DNA from: SAR324 cluster bacterium
Lineage (GTDB): Bacteria > SAR324 > XYD2-FULL-50-16
Reading direction: 5' to 3'
Assembly (NCBI GenBank): GCA_002401295.1
Contig: NVSR01000064.1
Location: 6,924-13,157 of the forward strand
DNA length: 6,234 bases
Made by a program: the position numbers and the translations under genes
Notes under the pieces: model-generated
The model's database searches: none
Told to the model about the DNA's origin: nothing
What the model saw: only the letters and a program-made list of their open reading frames with translations
Shown: one piece after another, positions 6,137 to 6,234 of the stretch
Layout: each line of letters begins with the position of its first letter
How positions within the stretch are numbered: position 1 is the stretch's first letter

Positions 6137-6139
6137 TAA
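6137..6139 (+). other. In-frame TAA in the methyltransferase
   Basis: In the restored frame GAA AAT TAA GAC TGT interrupts a sequence that stays open and protein-like for the remaining 31 codons to the window edge (FVITVQYRN, HIRNN). This is a second, independent lesion in the gene. Confidence 0.65.
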
Positions 6140-6234
6140 GACTGTAAAGGTTTCGTAATTACAGTACAATATCGTAACCAAAGTAAAGTCGCACTCACTC
6201 ATATTCGCAATAATACAAGGAAAAAAGTTTCAGC

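Larger units (their letters stand above)
5589..6234 (+). pseudogene. Class I SAM-dependent methyltransferase, frameshifted with in-frame stop, 3' end outside window
   Basis: The intact ancestor would methylate a sugar or other glycan-linked substrate using SAM. The first frame begins MSIKSFIKNNFSEENLKKMR and runs through IKEQKMAPMMSELEAIVPDL to KYI (residue 99), then shifts. From 5888 the -1 frame resumes with ADIGDSSGTHIQYL, the SAM-binding motif I (a variant of the usual VLDxGxGxG), then SVNLDETAVEKIKAKGLKAI, AEDLSKSNMEVDLFLSFEML and EYLHDPVNLLRSISEN, where TAA (6137-6139) interrupts it. The same frame goes on as DCKGFVITVQYRNQSKVAL to the window edge and reads like family sequence. One missing G (ATTGCC instead of ATTGGCC, near 5887-5889) explains the shift. 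The start ATG 5589 is 84 bases after the SDR stop. The gene appears dead unless the lesions are sequencing errors. Confidence 0.75.

Overview
The window is a stretch of A+T-rich bacterial DNA. It joins an insertion-sequence pile-up (about 1-1524, all on the minus strand) to a run of surface-polysaccharide genes (about 1704-6234, all on the plus strand). The polysaccharide genes and the IS types point to a bacterium with a surface-glycan (O-antigen, capsule or glycan-modification) locus, most likely Gram-negative. Nothing here identifies the genus, and I do not name one.

Left part. Positions 1-786 hold the upstream half of an IS3-family element: orfA (369-656) and the first 128 or so codons of orfB (running off the window at position 1), joined by a -1 frame change at an A9 run. 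Its outer end is probably at 786. There it abuts the C-terminal coding end of a second, different transposase (787-1471), a zinc-ribbon/DDE protein of the IS1-like type. That gene is broken twice: an A7 run (1069-1075) puts its two halves out of frame, and its last third or so is missing where the IS3 element begins. The simplest reading is an IS3-family element inserted into an already resident IS1-like element.

Right part. There are four plus-strand genes. (1) A NeuA-type cytidylyltransferase (1704-2351) should make a CMP-activated acidic sugar such as a sialic-acid-like sugar. (2) A 588-residue putative GT-B-like surface-carbohydrate transferase (2575-4341) could use it. (3) An extended SDR sugar epimerase/dehydratase (4596-5504) has its GxxGxxG and YxxxK motifs intact. 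(4) A class I SAM methyltransferase (5589 to beyond the window) is disabled by a 1-base frame change near 5887 and an in-frame TAA at 6137. The first three look functional, so the locus probably still makes a nucleotide-activated sugar and a glycosyl transfer step, while the methylation step appears lost.

Intergenic structure. The gap between genes 1 and 2 contains a 159-bp segment (2373-2531) bounded by perfect 11-bp direct repeats, with imperfect 9-bp inverted repeats just inside them. It looks like a small MITE-type insertion in what would otherwise be a compact operon junction. The 254-bp gap before the SDR gene holds two short hairpins and an open frame that ends in an ATGA overlap with the SDR start, but no recognisable gene. 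No rRNA, tRNA or CRISPR array was seen. I found no complete new defence or regulatory system. The more unusual items are the nested and broken transposons, the MITE-like segment and the decaying methyltransferase.
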